This document shows, one piece after another, positions 52,036 through 59,826 of a stretch of 64,000 nucleotides of DNA. The notes beneath the pieces were generated by a model. The model was given only the letters and a program-made list of their open reading frames with translations. It had not been told where the DNA came from and ran no database searches. Each line of letters starts with the position of its first letter. The stretch's first letter is position 1. The translations under genes and the position numbers were made by a program. The stretch covers positions 32,830 through 96,829 of the forward strand of contig NZ_RSEC01000007.1 in NCBI RefSeq assembly GCF_003937945.1, given 5' to 3'. The DNA comes from Amycolatopsis eburnea. Its GTDB lineage: Bacteria; Actinomycetota; Actinomycetes; Mycobacteriales; Pseudonocardiaceae.

Positions 52036-54969
52036 ATGGGGGAACTCATCGGGCAGGTTGAGACCACCTCGCTGACCATCCGCGTCCTCGGCCCGCTGGA
52101 AGTCACCGCCGCCGGGCAGGTCGTCGCGCTGGGCGGGCCGAAGCCCCGGCTGCTGCTGGCCGCGCTGGCCCTGCAGCCGAACGTCGTCGTGTCCACCGAC
52201 GTGCTGGTCGAGGTGCTGTGGCCGGATTCGGCACCCCGGTCGGCGGCGGCGAACATCCGCACGTACGTCCACTCGCTGCGAAGGCGCTTCGCCGAAATCG
52301 ACCCCGGCCTCGGCGAGCGGATCAGCAGCCGCGCGTCCGGCTACCTGCTGACCGCGTCCCCGGCCGAACTGGACCACCTCGCCTTCGCCGCGTTGGCCGG
52401 CGAAGCGCAGGAAGAGCTCGACGGCGACCGTGCCGAGAGCGCTCTCAAGCTTCTGGACCGCGCCGACGCGCTGTGGCGCGGCGAAGTCCTCGAAGGACTC
52501 CCGCACGACCACAGCTGGGGCGCGACCGTCGCCCGGCTCGCCGAGCTCCGGCTTTCGGTGCAGGAACAGCGCCTGCGCGCGCGGATCGGCCTCGGCCGCT
52601 GCGGCGAGGCCGTCGCCGAGCTGCGGGGGCTGGTCACCGAGCACCCGCTGCGCGAAGAGCTGTGGGCGCAGCTGATCGTCGCGTTGCGCGCGGCGGGCCG
52701 GACCGCGGACGCGATCGAGGCGTACGAGTCGGCCGAGCGCGTCCTGCGCGAAGAGCTCGGCGCCGAACCGGGCGCGCGGCTGCGCGAGCTGCGCGCGACG
52801 CTGGTGCCGGAAACCGCGCCCGCCGTGCGCGCGGCGGAGTTCGTCCCGGTCTGCCAGCTGCCGCTCGACCTGCCCGACTTCACCGGCCGCGACGACGTGA
52901 TCGGCGAAGTCACCGCCCTGATGCGCGAACGGGCCGAGTCCGGCGCCCCCGCCGTGATCGTGCTGTCGGGCGCGCCCGGGGTCGGGAAGTCCGCGGTCGC
53001 CGTCCGGGTCGCGCACGCGGTCCGCGAGGACTTCGCCGACGGCCAGCTGCACGTCGACCTGGCCGGCACGTCGTCGTCTCCGCGCGCGCCGATGGGTGTG
53101 CTCGCCGAGCTGCTGCACGCGCTCGGCGTCCCGGACGCGGGCCTGCCGCGGGAGCCTGCGGAGCGGTCGGCGCTGCTGCGGTCGCGGCTGGCCGGGCGGC
53201 GGATGTGCATCGTGCTCGACGACGCCGGGAGCGCCGCCCAGGTGCGGCCGCTGCTGCCCGGGGCGGGCGCGTGCGCGGTGCTGGTGACCAGCCGGATCCG
53301 GCTGCCCGGGCTGGACGGGGCGAAGGCGGTCGACGTCGACCTGCTGCCCGAGGCCGAGGCCGCGCGGCTGCTGCAGGGCATCGTCGGCGCCGAGCGGGTG
53401 GCCGCCGAGCCGGAAAGCGCAGCGGCGATCCTGCGCCAGTGCGGGCACCTGCCGCTGGCGATCCGGGTGGCCGGAGCGAAGCTCACGCACCGGCCGGGCT
53501 GGACGTTGCGGCTGCTGGCCGACCGGCTGCGCGACGAGCACCGGCGGCTCGACGAGCTGCGCGTCGGCGACCTCGCCGTCCGGGCGAGCGTGACGCTGTC
53601 CTACGACCTGCTGCCGATGTCGGCGGCGACGGCGTTCCGCGGGCTCGGGCTGCTCGGGCCGGTCCAGTTCCCGCCCTGGGCGGTCGCGGCCGTGCTGGGC
53701 CGCCGTGACGCCGAAGACGTGCTCGACGTGCTGGTGGACGGCCACCTCGTCGAGCTGGTCGGCTCCGATTCGGCCGGGCAGCCGCGCTACCGGCTCCACG
53801 ACCTGCTGCGCGTGTACGCCGTCGAGCTGGCCGAGCAGAGCGACGCGGCCAAGACGCGCGCGTCGCTGCACCGGGTCCTCACCGGCTACCTGGCGCTGGC
53901 GCTGGAAGCCGCGCGCCGGATGCCGTTGCACTTCTTCGGCATGTACCGCGACGAAGAGCTGCCGCGCCCGGAGGTGCCCGCCGACGTCCTGCCCGACGAC
54001 CCGGCGGCGTGGTTCGCGGCCGAACGCCACACCAGCGTCGCGGCGGTGTCCCTGGCCGCGTCGAACGGCTTCCACGACCTCGCGTGGCAGCTGGCGTCGG
54101 CCCTCACGCCGTACTTCGACCTGCGCGGCCACCAGGACGACTGGCACAGCACGCACCTCATCGCCCTGGCCTCGGCCCGCCGGACGGGCTCGCCGCGCGC
54201 GGAGGCGATCGTCCAGCGCAACCTCGGGCAGTACCTGCTCTACCAGGACGAATACGCCGGTTCGCGGGTGGCGTTCGAGGAGTCCCGGGCGCTGTTCGAA
54301 CGGGTCGGCGACGCGCAAGGCGTCGGCATCGCGCTGACCGGGCTCGCCACGATCCTGCGCATCTCGGGTGAGGACGACCGCGCGCTCGACCACTGCCACG
54401 AAGCCCTGAAGCTGTTCGCGGAGGCGGAAGACCCGCACGGCGAAGCGGTGGCGCGCATCGCCGCGGGCGCGGTCTGGATGTCCCGAGGCTGCTACGCGGC
54501 GGCGAAGCGCTGGTTCACGGACGCGCTGGAGCTGTCGGCGTCGATCGGCGACCGGCACCGCGAGGCCCACGCGTTCAAGCGCCTGGGCCTGCTGTTCCAG
54601 CACCAGGGCAACCTGGCGGCGGCCCGCGAGCACGTCGACCGCGCGATCGCGATCTTCACCGACCTCGGCGACGACCACTGCATCGGCTACGCGAACCAGA
54701 ACCTGGGCGAGCTGTGCCTGCACAGCGGCGATTTCGCGCACGCGCAGCTGTTGCTGGTGAACTCGCTTTCGGTGCACCGGAGGAACGGGGACCGGCGGTC
54801 GGAGGCGGAGGTTTCGCAGCTGCTCGGGGAGCTGCACCGGGCGCTTTCCCAGCCGGAGCGGTCCCGGGACTACTCGGAGCGCGCGCTGGCGATCTGGCGC
54901 GAGCTGTCCTCGGCCCGCCCGGCGGCTCCGGCGGCTACCGCTGAGCCGCCGCACATCGTTTCCGCCTGA
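52036..54969 (+). CDS. AfsR/SARP-family regulator with NB-ARC ATPase and TPR domains
   Basis: 977 aa. OmpR-type winged helix at residues 15-105 (IRVLGPLEVTAAGQVVALGG; VLVEVLWPDSAPRSAAANIR), BTAD at about 110-260, NB-ARC NTPase from about 285 (Walker A LSGAPGVGKSAVA; CIVLDDAG as Walker B; HLPLAIRVAG as the GxP motif), then TPR-like repeats to the end (IVQRNLGQYLLYQDEYAGSR; HAFKRLGLLFQHQGNLAAA). This is the complete AfsR/DnrI-large architecture used as pathway or global activators of secondary metabolism. No biosynthetic cluster is in the window. The flanking SH3b genes may be targets. Confidence 0.93.
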   Translation: MGELIGQVETTSLTIRVLGPLEVTAAGQVVALGGPKPRLLLAALALQPNVVVSTDVLVEVLWPDSAPRSAAANIRTYVHSLRRRFAEIDPGLGERISSRASGYLLTASPAELDHLAFAALAGEAQEELDGDRAESALKLLDRADALWRGEVLEGLPHDHSWGATVARLAELRLSVQEQRLRARIGLGRCGEAVAELRGLVTEHPLREELWAQLIVALRAAGRTADAIEAYESAERVLREELGAEPGARLRELRATLVPETAPAVRAAEFVPVCQLPLDLPDFTGRDDVIGEVTALMRERAESGAPAVIVLSGAPGVGKSAVAVRVAHAVREDFADGQLHVDLAGTSSSPRAPMGVLAELLHALGVPDAGLPREPAERSALLRSRLAGRRMCIVLDDAGSAAQVRPLLPGAGACAVLVTSRIRLPGLDGAKAVDVDLLPEAEAARLLQGIVGAERVAAEPESAAAILRQCGHLPLAIRVAGAKLTHRPGWTLRLLADRLRDEHRRLDELRVGDLAVRASVTLSYDLLPMSAATAFRGLGLLGPVQFPPWAVAAVLGRRDAEDVLDVLVDGHLVELVGSDSAGQPRYRLHDLLRVYAVELAEQSDAAKTRASLHRVLTGYLALALEAARRMPLHFFGMYRDEELPRPEVPADVLPDDPAAWFAAERHTSVAAVSLAASNGFHDLAWQLASALTPYFDLRGHQDDWHSTHLIALASARRTGSPRAEAIVQRNLGQYLLYQDEYAGSRVAFEESRALFERVGDAQGVGIALTGLATILRISGEDDRALDHCHEALKLFAEAEDPHGEAVARIAAGAVWMSRGCYAAAKRWFTDALELSASIGDRHREAHAFKRLGLLFQHQGNLAAAREHVDRAIAIFTDLGDDHCIGYANQNLGELCLHSGDFAHAQLLLVNSLSVHRRNGDRRSEAEVSQLLGELHRALSQPERSRDYSERALAIWRELSSARPAAPAATAEPPHIVSA

Positions 54970-54983
54970 CGCCCCGGCCCCAA

Positions 54984-55058
54984 GCGCCCCAATGTGGCCT
55001 TCGGTGCGTCTGACGCACCCAAGGCGGCCTTCGGTGCGTCAGACGCAACCAAGGCCGC
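54984..55058. repeat. Composite palindromic repeat with GCGTCNGACGC cores
   Basis: Outer inverted ends GCGCCCCAA (54984-54992) and TTGGGGCGC (55050-55058) enclose two near-identical units (CCTTCGGTGCGTCTGACGCA and CCTTCGGTGCGTCAGACGCA). Each unit is itself palindromic around GTCTGAC or GTCAGAC. The same motif set (CCCCAATGTGG, GCGTCAGACGCACC) recurs at 58511-58595. Lies between the AfsR-type gene and the SH3b gene at 55162; probable terminator or mobile repeat. Confidence 0.75.
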
Positions 55059-55161
55059 CTTGGGGCGCACAAGCCCGCGGCCCTGCTTGTACGGATCATG
55101 TACGCCGCCCGGCCAGTCTTTCGCCACGTTCGAGTGAACAGGTGCGAAGGGAGAACCGGGG

Positions 55162-56385
55162 ATGATCCGGATCAGGAAGGCCGGCCGCGTGACCGCGGCG
55201 GTTCTGGCCGCGGGGGCGGTGACGGCGCTGGCCGGAGCCCCCGCCCAGGCCGCGACGAAGGCCGGCGGTGCGAGCTGGACCGCCGATGTGTCCACTGTGG
55301 ACGCCGATGACGTCAACGTCGCCGCGGCCGGGGGAACGCTGACCCTGGCCGACGCCGCGTGGCACAGAACCGCGCGCGTCTTCGCCGGCAGCGAAGGCAG
55401 TCTCACCACCGCCGAGCACGCGCTCGGCTCGGCCGCCAACCGCGTCAGCGCGGAGCTGAGCGCCGACACGCCGAAGGGCACGTCGATCGACGTCGACGTC
55501 CGCGGCCGGACCGGGGTGAACGACTGGACCGAGTGGACGCCCGCGGGCACCACGCTCAAGAGCGCCGTCAGCTCCGTGCAGGTGCGCATCAGCCTGCACA
55601 GCACCACCGATGGCGTGCGGCCGTCGGTGAAGAGCGTCAAGCTCAACGCCGACAACGCCCCGCAGGTAAACGCGCTGGCCGAGGCCGCCGGGCTGACGTA
55701 CAAGATCTACGGCACCCGCGAGGGCCTGATCGGCGGCACGACCGCCAACGGCCACGTCATCACCAGCCGCGACCACTTCGTCGCGCTGCCGTCCGGGAAG
55801 GGCTTGTCCAGCAAGGGATCCGGCACCTACTCGGTGCGCGTCTGCCGCACCGACGGCAGCAGGTGCGAGTACGCGCCGGTGTGGGACATCGGCCCGTGGA
55901 ACGAGCAGGACGACTACTGGAACCCGGCGTCGGTCCGGACCAAGTTCAAGGACCTGCCGCAGGGCCAGCCCGAGGCGTACGCCGCCTACTACAACGGGTA
56001 CAACGGCGGTAAGAGCGGCCTCGGCTACAAGGTCGCGAACCCGGCGGGCATCGACCTCGCCGACGGCGTCTTCTGGGACGGGCTCGGCATGTCCGACAAC
56101 GGCAACGTGAACGTCACCTACCTGTGGACCGGCTCGGGCCCGACCGGCGTCGTCAGCACCGCGGGCGACCCGATGAACGTCCGGGCCAGCGCGAGCACCT
56201 CCGCCGCGATCAAGGGCCTCGCGGCGAACTACGCCAAGGTGAACATCGAGTGCTACGTCGAGGGCGACACCGTCACCGGCAAGTTCGGCACCAGCAACAT
56301 CTGGGACCGCATCGGCCCCGGCCACTACGTGTCGGACACCTACCTGCAGACCGGCTCCGACCTCCCGGTCGCGCCCAAGTGCTGA
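55162..56385 (+). CDS. Secreted protein with C-terminal SH3b domain
   Basis: 407 aa, ATG at 55162 (MIRIRKAGRVTAAVLAAGAV). Signal peptide ends near PAQA. The central part (residues about 35-320) matches no family I recognise; WTADVSTVDADDVNVAAAGG and RGRTGVNDWTEWTPAGTTLK read as beta-sandwich segments, followed by IGPWNEQDDYWNPAS. The C-terminal SH3b (STAGDPMNVRASASTSAAIK, FGTSNIWDRIGPGHYVSDTY) parallels the protein at 51257. Probably a cell-wall-binding enzyme or structural protein. Promoter lies after the repeat at 54984. Confidence 0.78.
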   Translation: MIRIRKAGRVTAAVLAAGAVTALAGAPAQAATKAGGASWTADVSTVDADDVNVAAAGGTLTLADAAWHRTARVFAGSEGSLTTAEHALGSAANRVSAELSADTPKGTSIDVDVRGRTGVNDWTEWTPAGTTLKSAVSSVQVRISLHSTTDGVRPSVKSVKLNADNAPQVNALAEAAGLTYKIYGTREGLIGGTTANGHVITSRDHFVALPSGKGLSSKGSGTYSVRVCRTDGSRCEYAPVWDIGPWNEQDDYWNPASVRTKFKDLPQGQPEAYAAYYNGYNGGKSGLGYKVANPAGIDLADGVFWDGLGMSDNGNVNVTYLWTGSGPTGVVSTAGDPMNVRASASTSAAIKGLAANYAKVNIECYVEGDTVTGKFGTSNIWDRIGPGHYVSDTYLQTGSDLPVAPKC

Positions 56386-56454
56386 AGCACTGACCGCGGC
56401 TCGAGCGAGCCTCGATCATCGCGTGGTTGACTGCCCTCACCCCCGCGATAACAG

Positions 56455-56485
56455 CGAAGGCCCGGTGTCCCCCACCGGGCCTTCG
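56455..56485 (+). terminator. Rho-independent-like terminator after the SH3b gene
   Basis: CGAAGGCCCGGT-GTCCCCC-ACCGGGCCTTCG, 12-base perfect arms, followed by CCCTTTTCCC. About 70 bases after the stop at 56385. Confidence 0.8.
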
Positions 56486-56529
56486 CCCTTTTCCCGCCAT
56501 TCCGCTCACCGGGACACCAATTCACAACC

Positions 56530-56557
56530 TTGAATGGCGATCCGCCAGGTGTACAAC
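56530..56557 (+). promoter_or_regulatory. Candidate promoter of the GH88-type gene
   Basis: TTGAAT (56530-56535), 16-base spacer, TACAAC (56552-56557), 58 bases before the GTG start at 56616. Prediction from hexamers only. Confidence 0.35.
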
Positions 56558-56615
56558 GCCCGGGTGTGCGTGCGAAAATTCCGGGCACTTTCCCCACACG
56601 GAATGGCGGTCCCCT

Positions 56616-57845
56616 GTGAGCGTTTCCCGGAGAACCCTGCTGACGACGGCGGCCGGCGCCGCGGTCGCCGCGAGCACTTCGACCCCTGCTTTCGCGGCCA
56701 CGCCCGAAGTTTCCGACCAGGCCACGGTGCACCGGACGCTCCGCCAGGCGGCCGATTACGCGGTGGCCAAGCTGCGCGCGGTGGCCCCCGGCGTCACCGC
56801 GTTCCCGGTCGGCACGAAGTTCGAGAAATGGACCTATTCGCAGAACGGCGACTGGGTCGGCGGATTCTGGCCCGGTCAGTTGTGGCTGGCCTGGCTGTAC
56901 AGTGGAGAGGAACAATTCAAGACCCTCGCGCTGGCGTCCGCGGAAAAACTCGCGCCGCGCCAGAACGACACCGGAACGCACGACCTCGGATTCCTCTTCT
57001 ACCCCTCCTGGGTGACCGCGTGGCGGCTCACCGGCGAGGAGAAGTGGCGCGCGGGCGCGATCCAGGCCGCGTCGTCGCTCATCAAGCGCTACAACCCGGC
57101 CGGGAAGTTCATCCGCGCCTGGGGCGCGCTCACCGACCCGAACAACGCGGGCCGCGTCATCATGGACACGATGATGAACCTGGACCTGCTGGCGTTCGCG
57201 AGCGCGCAGACCGGGGACCCGAAGTACCTCGACATCGCCGTCGCACACGCCAGGACCGCGCAGCAGCACTTCCCGCGCCCCGACGGGTCGACGCCGCACG
57301 TCTTCGACTTCGACCCGGTCACCGGCGCGCCGGTCGGGCCGAACACCGTGCAGGGCTACAGCCCGGCGTCGTGCTGGTCGCGCGGGCAGGCGTGGGGCGT
57401 CTACGGCTTCACCACGATCCACCGCCGCACCGGCGACCCGGAGTTCCTGGCCACGGCCCGCCGCCTCGCGGACTTCGCGCTGTCCCGGCTGACCGCCGAC
57501 CACGTGCCGGTGTGGGACTACCTGGCGCCGCAGGCCCCCGACGACGTCAAGGACGCATCCGCCGGCGTGATCATGGCGTGCGGCCTGCTGGACCTGGCGG
57601 AGCTCACGCACCGCCCGCAGTACCGGGACAGTGCGCTGCGGATCCTGACCGCCGTGTCGCGGACGTGCCTGACGACCAAGTCCACGCGCGCCGAAGCGAG
57701 TGTCGCCCGCTGCACCCGCAACCGCCCGGCCGAGGACGGCGTCGAGGTGTCCCTCCCCTACGCCGACTACTACCTGCTGGAAGGCATCCTGCGGGTGCTC
57801 GACCGGCGCGGGGTCGACCGCGCGATCGACCTTTCGAGCGTGTGA
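56616..57845 (+). CDS. Exported GH88-type unsaturated glucuronyl hydrolase
   Basis: 409 aa from GTG at 56616 (VSVSRRTLLTTAAGAAVAAS), with a twin-arginine-like signal ending near PAFA. (alpha/alpha)6 barrel of GH88: GDWVGGFWPGQLWLAWLYSG (about residues 82-101), RVIMDTMMNLDLLAFAS (about 180, with the catalytic Asp), YSPASCWSRGQAWGVYGFTT and SLPYADYYLLEGILRVL. Cleaves the unsaturated uronic acid left by polysaccharide lyases (hyaluronan, chondroitin, heparin, ulvan-like). The open frame back to 56427 is not coding: no RBS, and the signal peptide is internal. Confidence 0.87.
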   Translation: MSVSRRTLLTTAAGAAVAASTSTPAFAATPEVSDQATVHRTLRQAADYAVAKLRAVAPGVTAFPVGTKFEKWTYSQNGDWVGGFWPGQLWLAWLYSGEEQFKTLALASAEKLAPRQNDTGTHDLGFLFYPSWVTAWRLTGEEKWRAGAIQAASSLIKRYNPAGKFIRAWGALTDPNNAGRVIMDTMMNLDLLAFASAQTGDPKYLDIAVAHARTAQQHFPRPDGSTPHVFDFDPVTGAPVGPNTVQGYSPASCWSRGQAWGVYGFTTIHRRTGDPEFLATARRLADFALSRLTADHVPVWDYLAPQAPDDVKDASAGVIMACGLLDLAELTHRPQYRDSALRILTAVSRTCLTTKSTRAEASVARCTRNRPAEDGVEVSLPYADYYLLEGILRVLDRRGVDRAIDLSSV

Positions 57846-57883
57846 CGACGTCCGGGGAGGCCGCCACCTCCCCGGACGCGGTT

Positions 57884-58339
57884 TCAGTGGTGGTGGTGCG
57901 CGTGCACCTTGGCGTGGCCGAGCCCGCGCCCGATCATCCACTTGTTCACCGGCACCGTGACGACGAACGCGACCGCCAGCGACAGCGCCAAGGCCAGCCA
58001 GAACAGGAGACTGGCCAGCCCGGCGTCCATCGCCCCGGGAATCGCCACGACGACGGTGTTGTCGATCAGTTCCATGACGGCGATCGACACGGTGTCCGCG
58101 GCCAGCGCGACCTTGAACGCGGCCCGCAGGTCCATCCCCGACTTCAGGACGCCCCGCATGGTCAGGCCGTAGCCGAAGACGAAGGCCAGCACGATCGAGA
58201 GGACCACGGTCGCCGCGTTGTGCAGGCCGAACGCCGTGCCCAGCACCATGCCGAGCACCTCACCGATGGCGCAACCGGTGAGGCAGTGCAGAGTCGCTTG
58301 GATCGCCGTCGCCCACGAAGCCCCGTACTGTTCGTTCAT
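57884..58339 (-). CDS. DUF4396-type membrane protein with His-rich tail
   Basis: 151 aa, ATG at 58339 (MNEQYGASWATAIQATLHCL). About four TM helices; helix 1 contains HCLTGCAIGEVLGMVLGTAF, the DUF4396 signature with H-C and C pairs in the membrane. Ends HAKVHAHHHH, a natural metal-binding tail. The gene is preceded by a CsoR-like operator (58351-58365). Together these suggest copper handling (export, storage or sensing), although DUF4396 itself has no assigned function. Confidence 0.8.
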   Translation of the reverse strand: MNEQYGASWATAIQATLHCLTGCAIGEVLGMVLGTAFGLHNAATVVLSIVLAFVFGYGLTMRGVLKSGMDLRAAFKVALAADTVSIAVMELIDNTVVVAIPGAMDAGLASLLFWLALALSLAVAFVVTVPVNKWMIGRGLGHAKVHAHHHH

Positions 58340-58350
58340 GCCGGTAACTA

Positions 58351-58365
58351 TACCCCTGGGGGGTA
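58351..58365. promoter_or_regulatory. CsoR/RicR-like copper operator
   Basis: TACCCC-TGG-GGGGTA, perfect 6-base arms, 12 bases upstream of the DUF4396 start. It has the T-A-C-C-C-C / G-G-G-G-T-A form recognised by copper-sensing CsoR-family repressors, within TATACCCCTGGGGGGTACC. No csoR gene is in the window. Confidence 0.65.
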
Positions 58366-58397
58366 CCTGGCGCATGTTCTCCGCGTCACACCCGTCC

Positions 58398-58598
58398 GCC
58401 CCAATGAGGTTTTCTCGGTAGCAGCTGGGTGAGCACGGGCGTGCCGGGTGGCCGGCTGCGCTCGCGTGCCTGACCGGACCTCAACGTGGCAACCAGCGCG
58501 GCTACCGAGAAAACCCCAATGTGGCGTTGGTTGCGTCAGACGCACCGAACGCCACATTGGGTGCGCTGGACGCACCGAACGCCACATTGGGGCGCTTG
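58398..58598. repeat. Nested palindromic repeat element, about 200 bases
   Basis: GGTTTTCTCGGTAGC (58408-58422) is inverted as GCTACCGAGAAAACC (58501-58515). The second arm runs into CCCCAATGTGGCG...CGCCACATTGGGG (58514-58592), which contains a GCGTCAGACGCACCGAACGC unit and a related GCGCTGGACGCACCGAACGC unit. Shares motifs with 54984-55058, 3.5 kb away. Part of the 471-base gap between the DUF4396 and binding-lipoprotein genes; the remainder of the gap (58599-58725) shows nothing notable. Confidence 0.7.
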
Positions 58599-58725
58599 GA
58601 CCAGCGGGCGTGCGCGGTGTGACGAGTCGTCGTCACCCACCGTGGCCGACACCGCCGACCAGGGGATCTTCTCCTCGTTCACCCCGGGGCAGAACTCACT
58701 TCCGTAACCCTTTGCGCACATCCCG

Positions 58726-58754
58726 TTGACCTCCGTTACGCGGGGCCCTACCGT
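58726..58754 (+). promoter_or_regulatory. Candidate promoter of the sugar-binding lipoprotein gene
   Basis: TTGACC (58726-58731), 17-base spacer, TACCGT (58749-58754), 55 bases before the start at 58810. Prediction from hexamers and spacing. Confidence 0.45.
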
Positions 58755-58809
58755 TCGCCCTTGGTCTCCACGGTGCGCAGACCGTCGAAAGTATCGAGGA
58801 ATGGGTGGG

Positions 58810-59826
58810 ATGCGAGGGCCGACGAAGACCTTCCGGCTGGTCGCGACGCTGGTGCTGGGTGCCGGGCTCGCGCTCGGGGGCTGTTCGGACCAGCTGAACA
58901 GCGCACCCGCGCCGGCGCCGACCCGCATCGCCTTCGTCCCGAAGATCGGCGGCATCCCCTACTTCGAGGCGATGGACACCGGCGGGCAGGAAGCTGCCAA
59001 GCAACTGGGCATGACGTGGTCCACGAGCGCGCCGGCCAGCGTCGACCCGGCCGCGCAGGTGAGCATCCTGCGGGAACTGATCGCGAAGAAGGTCGACGTC
59101 ATCGCCGTGGCGCCCAACGACCCCGCCGCGCTGGCCGAGGTCATCGGCGAGGCCAGGGCCAAGGGCATCCACGTGCTGACCTCCGACACCGACGCGCCGG
59201 CCACCCGGCGTGAGGTGTTCGTCAACCAGGCGACCGCCAAGGGCATCGGCACCGCGCTCGTCGACGCGCTGATGAAGAAGACCGGCGGCGCCGGCCAGTA
59301 CGCGATCGTCTCCTGCGGCCCGGCCGCGGCGAACCTCAACGCCTGGATCACCGTCCAGAAGGACTACGCGGCCACGCAGTACCCGAAGGCCCAGCTGGTC
59401 GAGACCGTCTACGCGGGCGAGGACCAGGACACCGCGGCGAACCTCGCCAAGGAGCTGATGGCCCGCCACCCCGGCCTGACCGGGCTGATCGGCGAGTGCA
59501 CCACGTCGGCGCCGGGGGTCGCGAAGGCCGTGCGGGACGCGGAGAAGATCGGCCAGGTGTTCACCGTCGGCGTCGGGACGCCGCAGGCGATCAAGCCGTT
59601 CCTGCTCGACGGTTCCTGCTCGCAGTCGGTGCTGTGGAACGTCGAGTCGCTCGGCTACCTCACCGCGTGGACTGCCAAGCAGATCGCCGACGGCAAGCCG
59701 CTGCAGCCGGTCAACAAGGTGAGCCTCGAGTTGCCGGCGGTGCGGTTCGACGCCCCGTCGAAGACCGTCCTGCTGGGTGATCCGCTGCTCATCACCGCCG
59801 ACAACGTCGACCAGTTCAAGTACTAG
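58810..59826 (+). CDS. Sugar ABC transporter substrate-binding lipoprotein, RhaS/LsrB type
   Basis: 338 aa from ATG at 58810 with GAGGA 9 bases upstream (ATG 58801 also possible). Lipoprotein signal with lipobox LALGGC. Periplasmic-binding type 1 fold: IAFVPKIGGIPYFEAMDTGG, AAQVSILRELIAKKVDVIAV, VLTSDTDAPATRREVFVNQA, matching the rhamnose/AI-2 binding branch. Such proteins feed an ATPase and one or two permeases, but none is adjacent here. It is an orphan, perhaps serving a distant transporter or acting as a sensor. Convergent stop overlap with the next gene. Confidence 0.87.
   Translation: MRGPTKTFRLVATLVLGAGLALGGCSDQLNSAPAPAPTRIAFVPKIGGIPYFEAMDTGGQEAAKQLGMTWSTSAPASVDPAAQVSILRELIAKKVDVIAVAPNDPAALAEVIGEARAKGIHVLTSDTDAPATRREVFVNQATAKGIGTALVDALMKKTGGAGQYAIVSCGPAAANLNAWITVQKDYAATQYPKAQLVETVYAGEDQDTAANLAKELMARHPGLTGLIGECTTSAPGVAKAVRDAEKIGQVFTVGVGTPQAIKPFLLDGSCSQSVLWNVESLGYLTAWTAKQIADGKPLQPVNKVSLELPAVRFDAPSKTVLLGDPLLITADNVDQFKY

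Noticed and set aside
58511..58595. Possible CRISPR array
   Set aside because: Only two palindromic units with no unique spacers of regular size and no cas genes.
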